Translations under genes and position numbers: made by a program
The notes under the pieces: model-generated
Told to the model about the DNA's origin: nothing
Databases searched by the model: none
The model's input: only the letters and a program-made list of their open reading frames with translations
Assembly (NCBI RefSeq): GCF_029227915.1
Contig: NC_079886.1
Coordinates: 4,588,001-4,652,000 of the forward strand
Length of the DNA: 64,000 nt
From: Hydractinia symbiolongicarpus
Lineage: Eukaryota > Cnidaria > Hydrozoa > Anthoathecata > Hydractiniidae
Direction of reading: 5' to 3'
Shown: one piece after another, positions 22,441 through 35,841 of the stretch
How the letters are laid out: each line of letters opens with the position of its first letter
Position numbering within the stretch: the first letter of the stretch is position 1

Positions 22441-25400
22441 GCTGTGGTAGCGGTTCATTTAAAAATTTAGATAATTGAATCATGTTTTACTGTGGGACCA
22501 ATCGTAGCCGTTAGCGGGCAGTGAGGAAATTGAGACAGTTTCAAAAACTACATATCATTAACTTTCTAACGGTATCAGTCCGATTCAGTTACAACGGTTG
22601 CGTCACATATTCGTACCAACTTGTATTTAGCGATAATTTTCTAATACTACTAGGTTGCATCGCTTTTAACAGTGAAACGATTCACTGTGGGACTTAATTC
22701 AACTGATTTTGGACTTTGACCTTATAATTGTAATAAATGAGACAATTGGACTCCAAGAAATAAAATTCTTCTTAATTTGGCATGATTGCCGAAACTTAGC
22801 GATTACACTGGGCACTGTGTTAGCGATTTATTTACAAATTTAGAGAAATGAGTCATTTTTTACTGTGGGACCAATCCTAGCTGTTAGCGCGCGCTGAAGA
22901 AATAGAGACAGTTTCAAAAACTACATTTCATTTCCTTTCTAACTGTGTCAGTCCGTTTGAGTTGCAACGGTTGCGTCACATATTTGTACCAACATGTATT
23001 TAGCGATAGTGTTCTGATACTACTAAGTTGCATCGCTTTTAACAGTGAAACGATTTTTAACGATTGACTGTGTGACTTAATTGAACTGATTTTGGAATAT
23101 CAGCTTATAAATGTGATAAATGACTCAAGTGGACTCCAAGAAATAACATTCTTTTTAATTTGTCATGATTGCCCGAACTCAGCCATTACACCAGACGCTG
23201 TGGTGGCGGTTCATTTAAAATTTAGATAAATAAGTCATTTTTTACTGTGGGAGCAATCATAGCCGTTATCGGGCGGTGAAGAAATGGAGACAGTTTCAAA
23301 AACAACATATCATTGACTTTCTAACGGTATCAGTCCGTTTCAGGTACAACGGTTGCGTCACATATTCGTACCAACTTGTATTTAGCGATAATTTTCTAAT
23401 ATTACTAGGTTGCATCGCTTTTAACAGTGAAACGATTCACTGTGGGACTTAATTCAACTGATTTTGGATTTTGACCTTATAATTGTGATAAATGAGACAA
23501 TTGGACTCCAAGAAATAACATTCTTCTTAACTTGACGCGATTGCCAGAACTCAGCCATTACACTGGGCGCTGTGGGAGTGCTTTATTTAAAAATTTAGAT
23601 AAATAAGTCATTTTTTACTGTGGGGGCAATCGTAGCCGTTAGCGGGCTGTGAAGAAATGGAGACAGTTTCAAAAACTACATATCATTGACTTTCTAACGG
23701 TATCAGTCCGTTTCAGTTACAACGGTTGCGTCACATATTCGTACCAACTTGTATTTAGCGATAATTTTCTATTATTACTAGGTTGCATTGCTTTTAACAG
23801 TGAAACGATTCATTGTGGGACTTAATTCAACTGATTTTGGAGTTTGACCTTATAATTGTGAAAAATGAGACAATTGGAATCCAAGAAATAACATTCTTCT
23901 TAATTTGGCATGAATGCCGAAACTCAGCGATTACACTGGGCGCTCTGCTAGCGATTTAATTACAAATTTAGATAAATTTACTGTGGGAAGAATCCTAGCT
24001 GTTAGCGCGTGCTGAAGAAATAGAGACAGTTTCAAAAACTACATTTCATTTCCATTCTAACGGTGTCAGTCCGTTTGAATTGCAATAGTTGTTTCATATA
24101 TTTGTACCAACATGTATTTTGCGATATTTTTCTGATACAAGTAGGTTTCATCTCTTTTAACAGTGAAACGATTGACTGTGGGACTAAATTGAACTCATTT
24201 TGGACTGTGACCTTATAAATGTGATAAATGACACAATTGGACTCCAAGATATAACATTCTTTTTAATTTGTCATGATTGCCCGAACTCAGCCATTACACT
24301 GGGCGCTGTGGTAGCGGTTCATTTAAAAATTTAGATAAATAAGACATTTTTCACTGTGGGAGCAATTGTAGCCGTTAGCGGGCGGTGAACAAATGGAGAC
24401 AGTTTCAAAAACTATATATCATTGACTTTCTAACGGTATCAGTCCGTTTCAGTTACAACGGTTGCGTCACATATTCGTACCAACTTGTATTTAGCAATAA
24501 TTTTCTAATATTACTAGGTTGCATAGCTTTTAACAGTGAAACGATTCACTATGGGACTTAATTCAACTAATTTTGGACTTTGACCTTATAATTGTAATAA
24601 ATGAGACAATTGGACTGCAAGAAATAAAATTCTTCTTAATTTGGCATGATTGCCGAAACTTAGCGATTACACTGGGCGCTGTGTTAGCGATTTTTTTACA
24701 AATTTAGATAAATGAGTCATTTTTTACTGTGGGACCAATCCTAGCTGTTAGCGCGCGCTGAAGAAATAGAGACAGTTTCAAAAACTACATTTCATTTCCT
24801 TTCTAACGGTAACAGTCCGTTTCAGGTACAACGGTTGCGTCACATATTCGTACCAACTTGTATTTAGCGATAATTTTCTAATATTATTAGGTTGCATCGC
24901 TTTTAACAGTGAAACGATTCACTGTGGGACTTAATTCAACTGATTTTGGATTTTGACCTTATATTTGTGATAAATGAGACAATTGGACTCCAAGAAATAA
25001 CATTCTTTTTAATGTCTCATGATTGCCCGAACTCAGCCATTACACTGGGCGCTGTGGTAGCGGTTCATTTAAAAATTTAGATAATTGAATCATGTTTTAC
25101 TGTAGGACCAATCGTAGCCGTTAGCGGGCAGTGAGGAAATTGAGACAGTTTCAAAAACCACATATCATTAACTTTCTAGCGGTATTAGTCCGATTCAGTT
25201 ACAACGGTTGCGTCACATATTCGTACCAACTTGTATTTAACGATAATTTTCTAATACTACTAGGTTGCATCGCTTTTAACAGTGAAACGATTCACTGTGG
25301 GACTTAATTAAACTGATTTTGGACTTTGACCTTAAAATTGTAATAAATGAGACAATTGGACTCCAAGAAATAAAATTCTTCTTAATTTGGCATGATTGCC

Positions 25401-26070
25401 GAAACTTAGCGATTACACTGGGCACTGTGTTAGCAATTTATTTACAAATTTAGATAAATGAGTCATTTTTTACTGTGGGACCAATCCTAGCTGTTAGCGC
25501 GCGCTGAAGAAATAGAGACAGTTTCAAAAACTACATCTCATTTCCTTTCTAACGGTGTCAGTCCGTTTGAGTTGCAACGGTTGCGTCACATATTTGTACC
25601 AACATGTATTTAGCGATAGTGTTCTGATACTACTAAGTTGCATCGCTTTTAACAGTGAAACAATTTTTAACGATTGACTGTGTGACTTAATTGAACTGAT
25701 TTTGGAATATCAGCTTATAAATGTGATAAATGACACAAGTGGACTCCAAGAAATAACATTCTTTTTAATTTGTCATGATTGCCCGAACTCAGCCATTACA
25801 CCAGGCGCTGTGGTGGCGGTTCATTTAAAATTTAGATAAATAAGTCATTTTTTACTGTGGGAGCAATCGTAGCCGTTATCTGGCGGTGAAGAAATGGAGA
25901 CAGTTTCAAAAACAACATATCATTGACTTTCTAACGGTATCAGTCCGTTTCAGGTACAACGGTTGCGTCACATATTCGTACCAACTTGTATTTAGCGATA
26001 ATTTTCTAATATTACTAGGTTGCATCGCTTTTAACAGTGAAACGATTCACTGTGGGACTTAATTCAACTA
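22441..26070. repeat. Higher-order repeat: about 1-kb block repeated at 2,610 bp
   Basis: The block near 22441-23460 recurs near 25050-26070, offset 2,610 bp (seven monomers less one base). Shared private features are CATGTTTTACTG at 22481 and 25091, GCAGTGAGGAAATTGAGAC after each, and an extra TTTTAACGAT between two parts of the first dyad at 23041-23070 and 25651-25680. Intervening monomers are less similar. Confidence 0.85.
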
Positions 26071-28253
26071 ATTTTGGACTTTGACCTTATAATTGTAATA
26101 AATGAGACAATTGGACTGCAAAAAATAAAATTCTTCTTAATTTGGCATGATTGCCGAAACTTAGCGATTACACTGGGCGCTGTGTTAGCGGTTCATTTAA
26201 AAATTTAGATAATTGAATCATGTTTTACTGTGGGACCAATCGTAGCCGTTAGCGGGCAGTGAGGAAATTGAGACAGTTTCAAAAACTACATATCATTAAC
26301 TTTCTAACGGTATCAATCCGATTCAGTTACAACGGTTGCGTCACATATTCGTACCAACTTGTATTTAACGATAATTTTCTAATACTACTAGGTTGCATCG
26401 CTTTTAACAGTGAAACGATTCACTGTGGGACTTAATTCAACTGATTTTGGAGTTTGACCTTATAATTGTGATAAATGAGACAATTGGACTCCAAGAAATA
26501 ACATTCTTCTTAATTTGGCATGAATGCCGAAACCCAGCGATTACACTGGGCGCTCTGTTAGCGATTTAATTACAAATTTAGATAAATAAGTCATTTTTTA
26601 CTGTGGGACCAATCCTAGGTGTTAGCGCGCGCTGAAGGAATAGAGACAGTTTCAAAAACTACATTTCATGTCTTTTCTAACGGTGTCAGTTCGTTTGAGT
26701 TGCAATGGTTGGTTCCTATATTAGTACCAACATGTATTTTGCGATATTTTTCTGATACAAATAGGTTGCACCGCTTTTAACAGTGAAACGATTGACTGTG
26801 GGACTTAATTGAACTGATTTTGGAATATGAGCTTATAAATGTGATAAATGACACAATTGGACTCCAAGAAATAACATTCTTCTTAACTTGACACGATTCC
26901 CAGAACTCAGCTATTACACTGGGCGCTGTGGTAGCGCTTTATTTAAAAATTTAGATAATTGAATCATTTTTTACTGTGGGACCAATCGTAGCCGTTAGCG
27001 GGCGGTGAAGAAATTGAGACAGTTTCAAAAACTACATATCATTGACTTTCTAACGGTATCAGTCCGTTTCAGTTACAACAGTTGCGTCACATACTCGTAC
27101 CAACTTGTATTTAGCGATAATTTTCTAATATTACTAGGTTACATCGCTTTTAACAGTGAAACGATTCACTGTGGGACTTAATTCAACTGATTTTAGAGTT
27201 TGACCTTATAATTGTGATGAATGAGACAATTGGACTCCAAGAAATAAAATTCTTCTTAGTTTGGCATGATTGCCAAAGCTCAGCGATTACAGTGGGCGCT
27301 CTGTTAGCGATTTAATTACAAATTTAGATAAATGAGTCATTTTTTACTGTGGGACCAATCCTAGCTGTTAGCGCGTGTTAAAGAAATAGAGACAGTTTCA
27401 AAAACTACATTTCATTTCCATTCTAACGGTGTCAGTCCGTTTGAGTTGCAATGGTTGGTTCATATATTTGTACCAACATGTACTTTGCGATATTTTTCTG
27501 ATACAAATAGGTTGCATCGCTTTTAACAGTGATACGATTGACTGTGGGACTAAATTGAACTGATTTTGGACTGTGACCTTATAAATGTGATAAATGACAC
27601 AATTGGACTCCAAGATATAACATTCTTCTTAACTTGACGCGATTGCCAGAACTCAGCCATTACACTGGGCGCTGTGGTAGCGCGTCATTTAAAAATTTAG
27701 ATAATTGAATTTCTTTTTACTGTGGGACCAATCGTAGCCGTTAGCGGGCGGTGAAGAAATTGAGACAGTTTCAAAAACTACATATCATTGACTTTCTAAC
27801 GGTATCAGTCCGTTTCAGTTACAACAGCTGCGTCACATATTCGTACCAACTTGTATTTAGCGATAATTTTCTAATATTACTAGGTTGCATCGCTTTTAAC
27901 AGTGAAACGATTCACTGTGGGACTTAATTCAAATGATTTCGGAGTTTGACCTTATAATTGTGATAAATGAGACAATTGGACTCCAAGAAATAAAATTCTT
28001 CTTAATTTGGTATGATTGCCAAAGCTCAGCGATTACACTGGGCGCTCTGTTAGCGATTTAATTACAAATTTAGATAAACGAGTCATTTTTTACTGTGGGA
28101 CGAATCCTAGCTGTTAGCGCGTGCTGAAGAAATAGAGACAGTTTCAAAAACTACATTTCATTTCCATTCTAACGGTGTCAGTCCGTTTGAGTTGCAATGG
28201 TTGGTTCATATATTTGTACCAACATGTACTTTGCGATATTTTTCTGATACAAA

Positions 28254-28263
28254 TAGGTTGCAT
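28254..28263. repeat. Left target-site duplication of 405-bp insert, copy 1
   Basis: TAGGTTGCAT, repeated exactly at 28669-28678. It is ordinary monomer sequence, so the insert landed at the monomer phase point used here as the start. The duplication could be 8-10 bp; the outer bases cannot be told from chance. Confidence 0.75.
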
Positions 28264-28668
28264 TTTTTATAAAAATTAAAATTTACTTCAATTTCATTGA
28301 ATTTGACGGTACGTGTTGAACGTGTTTAATTTAGGTGCAACCGATAGTGGAGCACCTTGGAACGGGTGTGGAACGTGTCCGGAACGTGTGTAACGTGTCA
28401 TCAAAGCCTAATTTTTCCTCTAAACAGGGGCAACCCCTTTTCAATTTTCTTATGTCATTTACAGACAATCATGTTCATAAATTATTGGAAAAACGGCTTT
28501 TGAGTCTTTTTTTAGAGTTTTTCCACTCTCCCCCTACATTTAGTGTTGATTTTGTGTTGATTTGTGCCCCAAAATACTGCCGGTGACTCTGGAAAAGACC
28601 TCCAACCAACACTGAAGAGTGGGGGGAGGGGAAAAGTGGTTTTTCAAAAACTATTATAAACATGATTG
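28264..28668. mobile_element. 405-bp insert, copy 1, likely non-autonomous element
   Basis: A 405-bp block with no similarity to the satellite, flanked by a 10-bp direct repeat TAGGTTGCAT. It begins TTTTTATAAAAATTAAAATT and ends ATTATAAACATGATTG; there is no clear terminal inverted repeat and no poly-A tail. The first third carries several ACGTGT units (GGAACGTGT twice in a row around 28370-28390). Near the centre GTGTTG and CAACAC with nearby CT-rich and GA-rich tracts could pair as a stem. Open frames on both strands (28335-28586 plus, 28475-28678 minus) overlap each other and run into satellite, so I do not call them genes. The duplication length would fit hAT- or Mutator-like elements, but the ends do not confirm either. 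Confidence 0.75.
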
Positions 28669-31288
28669 TAGGTTGCATCGCTTTTAACAGTGAAACGATT
28701 GACTGTGGGACTTAATTGAACTGATTTTAAACTTTGACCTTATAGATGTGATAAATGACACAAGTGGACTCCAAGAAATAACATTCTTCTTAACTTGACG
28801 CGATTGCCAGAACTCAGCCATTACACTGGGCGCTGTGGTAGCGCCTTATTTAAAAATTTAGATAATTGAATTATTTTTTACTGTGGGACCAATCGTAGCC
28901 GTTAGCGGGCGGTGAAGAAATTGAGACAGTTTCAAAAACTACATATCATTGACTTTCTAACGGCATCAGTCCGATTCAGTTACAACAGTTGCGTCACATA
29001 TTCGTACCAACTTGTATTTAGCGATAATTTTCTAATATTACTAGGCTGCATCGCTTTTAACAGTGAAACGATTCACTGTGGGACTTAATTCAACTGATTT
29101 CGGAGTTTGACCTTATAATTGTAATAAATGAGACAATTGGACTCCAAGAAATAAAATTCTTCTTAATTTGGCATGATTGCCAAAGCTCAGCGATTACACT
29201 GGGCGCTCTGTTAGCGATTTAATTACAAATTTAGATAAATAAGTCATTTTTTACTGTGGGGCAAATCCTAGCTGTTAACGCGTGCTAAAGAAATAGAGGC
29301 AGTTTCAAAAACTACATTTCATTTTCATTCTAACAGTGTCAGTCCGTTTGAGTTGCAATGGTTGGTTCATATATTTGTACCAACTTGTATTAAGCGATAA
29401 TTTTCTAATATTACTAGGTTGCATAGCTTTTAACAGTGAAACGATTCACTGTGGGACTTAATTCATCCGATTTTGGAGTTTGAGCTTATAATTGTGATAA
29501 ATGAGAGAATTGGACTCCAAGAAATAAAATTCTTTTTAATTTGGCATGATTGCCGAAACTCCACGATTACACTGGGCGCTCTGTTAGCGATTTAATTACA
29601 AGTTTAGATAAAAAGTCATTTTTTACTGTGGGACCATTCCTAGGTGTTAGCGCGCGCTGAAGAAATAGAGACAGTTTCAAAAACTACATTTCATGTCCTT
29701 TCTAACGGTGTCATTTCGTTTGAGTTGCAATGGTTGGTTCCTATATTAGTACCAACATGTATTTTGCGATATTTTTCTGATACAAATAGGTTGCATCGCT
29801 TTTAACAGTGATACGATTGAATGTGGGACTAAATTGAACTGATTTTGGACTTTGACCTTATAATTGTAATAAATGAGACAATTGGACTCCAAGAAATAAA
29901 ATTCTTCTTAATTTGGCATGATTGCTGAAACTTAGCGATTACACTGGGTGCTGTGTTAGCGATTTATTTACAAATTTAGATAAATGAGTCATTTTTTACT
30001 GTGGGACCAATCCTAGCTGTTAGCGCGCGCTGAAGAAATAGAGACAGTTTCAAAAACTACATTTCATTTCCTTTTTAACGGTGTCAGTTCGTTTGAGTTG
30101 CAATGGTTGGTTCACATATTTGTACCAACATGTATTTTGCGATATATTTCTGATACAAATAGGTTTCATCGCTTTTAACAGTGAGACGATTGACTGTGTG
30201 ACTTAATTGAACTGATTTTGAAATATGAGCTTGTAAATGTGATAAATGACACAAGTGGACTCCAAAAACTAACATTCTTTTTAATTTGTCATGATTGCCC
30301 GAACTCAGCCATTACACTAGGCGCTGTGGTAGCGCTTTATTTAAAAATTTACATAATTGAATCATTTTTTACTGTGGGACCAATCGTAGCCGTTAGCGGG
30401 CAGTGAAGAAATTGAGACAGTTTCAAGAACTACATATCATTGAATTTCTAACGGTATCAGTCCGATTCAGTTACAACGGTTGCGTCACATATTCGTACCA
30501 ACTTGTATTTAGCGATAATTTTCTAATATTACTAGGTTGCATCGCTTTTAACAGTGAAACGATTCACTGTGGGACTTAATTGAACTGATTTTGGACTGTG
30601 ACCTTATAAATGTGATAAATGACACAATTGGACTCCAAGATATAACATTCTTCTTAACTTGACGCGATTGCCAGAACTCAGCCATTACACTGGGCGCTGT
30701 GGTAGCGCCTCATTTAAAAATTTAGATAATTGAATTTCTTTTTGCTGTGGGACCAATCGTAGTCGTTAGCGGGCGGTGAAGAAATTGAGACAGTTCCAAA
30801 AACTACATATCATTGACTTTCTAACGGTATCAGTCCGTTTCAGTTACAACAGTTGCGTCACATATTCGTACCAACTTGTATTTAGCGATAATTTTCTAAT
30901 ATTACTAGGTTGCATCGCTTTTAACAGTGAAACGATTGACTGTGGGACTTAATTCAACTGATTTTGGAGTTTGACCTTGTAATTGTGATAAATGAGACAA
31001 TTGGACTCCAAGAAATAAAATTCTTCTTAATTTGGCATGATTGCCGAAACTCAGCGATTACACCCAGCGCTCTGTTAGCGATTTAATTAAAAATTTAGAT
31101 AAACGAGTCATTTTTTACTGTGGGACGAATCCTAGCTGTTAGCGCGTGCTGAAGAAATAGAGACAGTTTCAAAAACTACATTTCATTTCCATTCTAACGG
31201 TGTCAGTCCGTTTGAGTTGCAATGGTTGGTTCATATATTTGTACCAACATGTACTTTGCGATATTTTTCTGATACAAATAGGTTGCAT
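28669..31288. repeat. 373-bp satellite array, segment 3 (7 monomers)
   Basis: Seven monomers between insert copies 1 and 2, opening with the duplicated target TAGGTTGCAT. The first monomer carries a private GATTTTAAACTTTGACC variant that also follows insert copies 2 and 3, showing that inserts and flank were copied together. No other feature seen. Confidence 0.96.
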
Positions 31289-31693
31289 TTTTTATAAAAA
31301 TTAAAATTTACTTCAATTTCATTGAATGTGACGGTACGTGTGGAACGTGTTCAATTTAGGTGCAACCGATAGTGGAGCACCTTGGAACGGGTGTGGAACG
31401 TGTCCGGAACGTGTGTAACGTGTCATCAAAGCCTACTTTTTCCTCTAAACAGGGGCAACCCCTTTTCAATTTTCTTATGTCATTTACAGACAATCATGTT
31501 CATAAATTATTGGAAAAACGGCTTTTGAGTCTTTTTTTAGAGTTTTCCCCCTCTCCCCCTACATTCAGTGTTGATTTTGTGTTGATTTGTGCCCCAAAAT
31601 ACTGCCGGTGACTCTGGAAAAGACCTCCAAACAACACTGAAGAGTGGGGGGAGGGGGAAAGTGGTTTTTCAAAAACTATTATAAACATGATTG
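31289..31693. mobile_element. 405-bp insert, copy 2
   Basis: Same length and ends as copy 1, 3,025 bp downstream. Flanks are TAGGTTGCAT on the left (31279-31288) and TAGTTTGCAT on the right (31694-31703), one base changed. It shares with copy 3, against copy 1, GTGTGGAACGTGTTC near the start, CCTACTTTTTCC and ACATTCAGTG. It is followed by the same GATTTTAAACTTTGACC monomer variant. Confidence 0.75.
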
Positions 31694-32822
31694 TAGTTTG
31701 CATCGCTTTTAACAGTGAAACGATTGACTGTGGGACTTAATTGAACTGATTTTAAACTTTGACCTTAGAGATGTGATAAATGACACAAGTGGACTCCAAG
31801 AAATAACATTCTTCTTAACTTGACGCGATTGCCAGAACTCAGCCATTACACTGGGCGCTGTGGTAGCGCCTTATTTAAAAATTTAGATAATTGAATTATT
31901 TTTTACTGTGGGACCAATCGTAGCCGTTAGCGGGCGGTGAAGAAATTGAGACAGTTTCAAAAACTACATATCATTGACTTTCTAACGGTATCAGTCCGTT
32001 TCAGTTACAACAGTTGCGTCACATATTCGTACCAACTTGTATTTAGCGATAATTTTCTAATATTACTAGGTTGCATCGCTTTTAACAGTGAAACGATTCA
32101 CTGTGGGACTTAATTCAACTGATTTCGGAGTTTGACCTTATAATTGTGATAAATGAGACAATTGGACTCCAAAAAATAAAATTCTTCTTAATTTGGCATG
32201 ATTGCTGAAACTTAGCGATTACACTGGGCGCTGTGTTAGCGATTTAATTACAAATTTAGATAAATAAGTCATTTTTTACTGTGGGACAAATCCTAGCTGT
32301 TAACGCGTGCTAAAGAAATAGAGACAGTTTCAAAAACTACATTTCATTTCCATTCTAACAGTGTCAGTCCGTTTGAGTTGCAATGGTTGGTTCATATATT
32401 TGTACCAACTTGTATTAAGCGATAATTTTCTAATATTACTAGGTTGCATAGCTTTTAACAGTAAAACCATTCACTGTGGGACTTAATTCATCCGATTTTG
32501 GAGTTTGAGCTTATAATTGTGATAAATGAGAGAATTGGACTCCAAGAAATAAAATTCTTTTTAATTTGGCATGATTGCCGAAACTCCACGATTACACTGG
32601 GCGCTCTGTTAGCGATTTAATTAAAAATTTAGATAAACGAGTCATTTTTTACTGTGGGACGAATCCTAGCTGTTAGCGCGTGCTGAAGAAATAGAGACAG
32701 TTTCAAAAACTACATTTCATTTCCATTCTAACGGTGTCAGTCCGTTTGAGTTGCAATGGTTGGTTCATATATTTGTACCAACATGTACTTTGCGATATTT
32801 TTCTGATACAAATAGGTTGCAT
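31694..32822. repeat. 373-bp satellite array, segment 4 (3 monomers)
   Basis: Three monomers between insert copies 2 and 3. The block insert plus three monomers is 1,534 bp. Nothing else seen. Confidence 0.96.
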
Positions 32823-33227
32823 TTTTTATAAAAATTAAAATTTACTTCAATTTCATTGAATTTGACGGTACGTGTGGAACGTGTTCAATTTAGGTGCAAC
32901 CGATAGTGGAGCACCTTGGAACGGGTGTGGAACGTGTCCGGAACGTGTGTAACGTGTCATCAAAGCCTACTTTTTCCTCTAAACAGGGGCAACCCCTTTT
33001 CAATTTTCTTATGTCATTTACAGACAATCATGTTCATAAATTATTGGAAAAACAGCTTTTGAGTCTTTTTTTAGAGTTTTCCCACTCTCCCCCTACATTC
33101 AGTGTTGATTTTGTGTTGATTTGTGCCCCAAAATACTGCCGGTGACTCTGGAAAAGACCTCCAACCAACACTGAAGAGTGGGGGGAAGGGGAAAGTGGTT
33201 TTTCAAAAACTATTATAAACATGATTG
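32823..33227. mobile_element. 405-bp insert, copy 3
   Basis: Third 405-bp copy, 1,534 bp after copy 2, with perfect TAGGTTGCAT flanks at 32813-32822 and 33228-33237. Closest to copy 2 by shared variants. One difference is AAACAGCTTTTG where the other copies have AAACGGCTTTTG. Confidence 0.75.
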
Positions 33228-35841
33228 TAGGTTGCATCGCTTTTAACAGTGAAACGATTGACTGTGGGACTTAATTGAACTGATTTTAAACTTTGACCTT
33301 ATAGATGTGATAAATGACACAAGTGGACTTCAAGAAATAACATTCTTCTTAACTTGACGCGATTGCCAGAACTCAGCCATTACACTGGGCGCTGTGGTAG
33401 CGCCTTATTTGAAAATTTAGATAATTGAATTATTTTTTACTGTGGGACCAATCGTAGCCGTTAGCGGGCGGTGAAGAAATTGAGACAGTTTCAAAAACTA
33501 CATATCATTGACTTTCTAACGGTATCAATCCGTTTCAGTTACAACAGTTGCGTCACATATTCGTACCAACTTGTATTTAGCGATAATTTTCTAATATTAC
33601 TAGGTTGCATCGCTTTTAACAGTGAAACGATTCACTGTGGGACTTAATTCAACTGATTTCGGAGTTTGACCTTATAATTGTGATAAATGAGACAATTGGA
33701 CTCCAAAAAATAAAATTCTTCTTAATTTGACATGATTGCCAAAGCTCAGCGATTACACTGGGCGCTCTGTTAGCGATTTAATTACAAATTTAGATAAATA
33801 AGTCATTTTTTACTGTGGGACAAATCCTAGCTGTTAACGCGTGCTAAAGAAATAGAGACAGTTTCAAAAACTACATTTCATTTCTATTCTAACAGTGTCA
33901 GTCCGTTTGAGTTGCAATGGTTGGTCCATATATTTGTACCAACTTGTATTAAGCGATAATTTTCTAATATTACTAGGTTGCATAGCTTTTAACAGTGAAA
34001 CGATTCACTGTGGGACTTATTTCATCCGATTTTGGAGTTTGAGCTTATAATTGTGATAAATGAGAGAATTGGACTCCAAGAAATAAAATTCTTTTTAATT
34101 TGGCATGATTGCCGAAACTCCACGATTACACTGGGCGCTCTGTTAGCGATTTAATTACAAGTTTAGATAAAAAAGTCATTTTTTACTGTGGGACCATTCT
34201 TAGGTGTTAGCGCGCGCTGAAGAAATAGAGACAGTTTCAAAAACTACATTTCATGTCCTTTCTAACGGTGTCATTTCGTTTGAGTTGCAATGGTTGGTTC
34301 TTATATTAGTAGCAACATGTATTTTGCGATATTTTTCTGATACAAATAGGTTGCATCGCTTTTAACAGTGATACGATTGAATGTGGGACTAAATTGAACT
34401 GATTTTGGACTTTGACCTTATAATTGTAATATATGAGACAATTGGACTCCAAGAAATGAAATTCTTCTTAATTTAGCATGATTGCTGAAACTTAGCGATA
34501 ACACTGGTCGCTGTGTTAGCGATTTATTTACAAATTTAGATAAATGAGTCATTTTTTACTGTGGGACCAATCCTAGGTGTTAGCGTGCGCTGAAGAAATA
34601 GAGACAGTTTCAAAAACTACATTTCATGTCCTTTCTATCGGTGTCAGTTCGTTTGAGTTGCATTGGTTGGTTCATATATTAGTACCAACATGTATTTTGC
34701 GATATTTTTCTGAGACAAATAGGTTGCATCGTTTTTAACAGTGATACGATTGACTGTGGGACTAAATTGAACTGATTTTGGACTGTGACCTTATAAATGT
34801 GATAAATGACACAATTGGACTCCAAGATATAACATTCTTTTTAATTTGTCATGATTGCCCGAACTCAGCCATTACGCTAGGCGCTGTGGTAGCGCTTTAT
34901 TTAAAAATTTACATAATTGAATCATTTTTTACTGTGGGACCAATCGTAGCCGTTAGCGGGCAGTGAAGAAATTGAGACAGTTTCAAGAACTACGTATTAT
35001 TGACTTTCTAACGGTATCAGTCCGATTCAGTTACAACTGTTGCGTCACATATTCGTACCAACTTGTATTTAGCGATAATTTTCTAATATTACTAGGTTGC
35101 ATCGCTTTTAACAGTGAAACGATTCACTGTGGGACTTAATTCAACTGATTTTGGACTTTGACCTTATCATTGTAATAAATGAGACAATTGGACTCCAAGA
35201 AATAAAATTCTTCTTAATTTGGCATGATTGCTGAAACTTAGCGATTACACTGGGCGCTGTGTTAGCGATTTATTTACAAATTTAGATAAATGAGTCATTT
35301 TTTACTGTGGGACCAATCCTAGCTGTTAGCGCGCGCTGAAGAAATAGAGACAGTTTCAAAAACTACATTTCATTTCCTTTTTAACGGTGTCAGTTCGTTT
35401 GAGTTGCAATGGTTGGTTCACATATTTGTACCAACATGTATTTTGCGATATATTTCTGATACAAATAGGTTGCATCGCTTTTAACAGTGAAACGATTGAC
35501 TGTGTGACTTAATTGAACTTATTTTGGAATATGAGCTTATAAATGTGATAAATGAAACAAGTGGACTCCAAGAAATAACATTCTTTTTAATTTGTCATGA
35601 TTGCCCGAACTCAGCCATTACACTGGGCGCTGTGGTAGCGCTTTATTTAAGAATTTAGATAATTGAATCATTTTTTACTGTGGGACCAATCGTAGCCGTT
35701 AGCGGGCGGTGAAGAAGTTAAGACAGTTTCAAAAACTACATATCATTGACTTTCTAACGGTATCAGTCCGTTTCAGTTACAACGGTTGCGTCACATATTC
35801 GTACCAACTTGTATTTAGCGAAAATTTTCTAATATTGCTAG

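Larger units (their letters stand above)
9931..28263. repeat. 373-bp satellite array, segment 2 (about 49 monomers)
   Basis: Array continues in register after the element and runs unbroken to the first 405-bp insert. Class A and class B monomers alternate over long stretches, with many A/B mosaics, for example near 26160-26220 where a class A first half continues as class B. Local multimers are listed separately. No gene, promoter or RNA is seen. Recurrent open frames of 60-71 codons on the minus strand (24032-24247, 27398-27613) come from the repeat itself. Confidence 0.97.

Noticed and set aside
28335-28586. 83-codon plus-strand frame in the 405-bp insert, seen in all three copies
   Set aside because: The three copies are recent duplicates, so shared openness is not conservation. 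A 67-codon minus-strand frame overlaps it, and neither has a recognisable domain.
28254-28678. Terminal inverted repeats on the 405-bp insert
   Set aside because: TTTATAAAAATT at the left and TTTATAATAGTT in the reverse complement of the right end are only loosely similar and AT-rich, which is not enough to claim paired ends.
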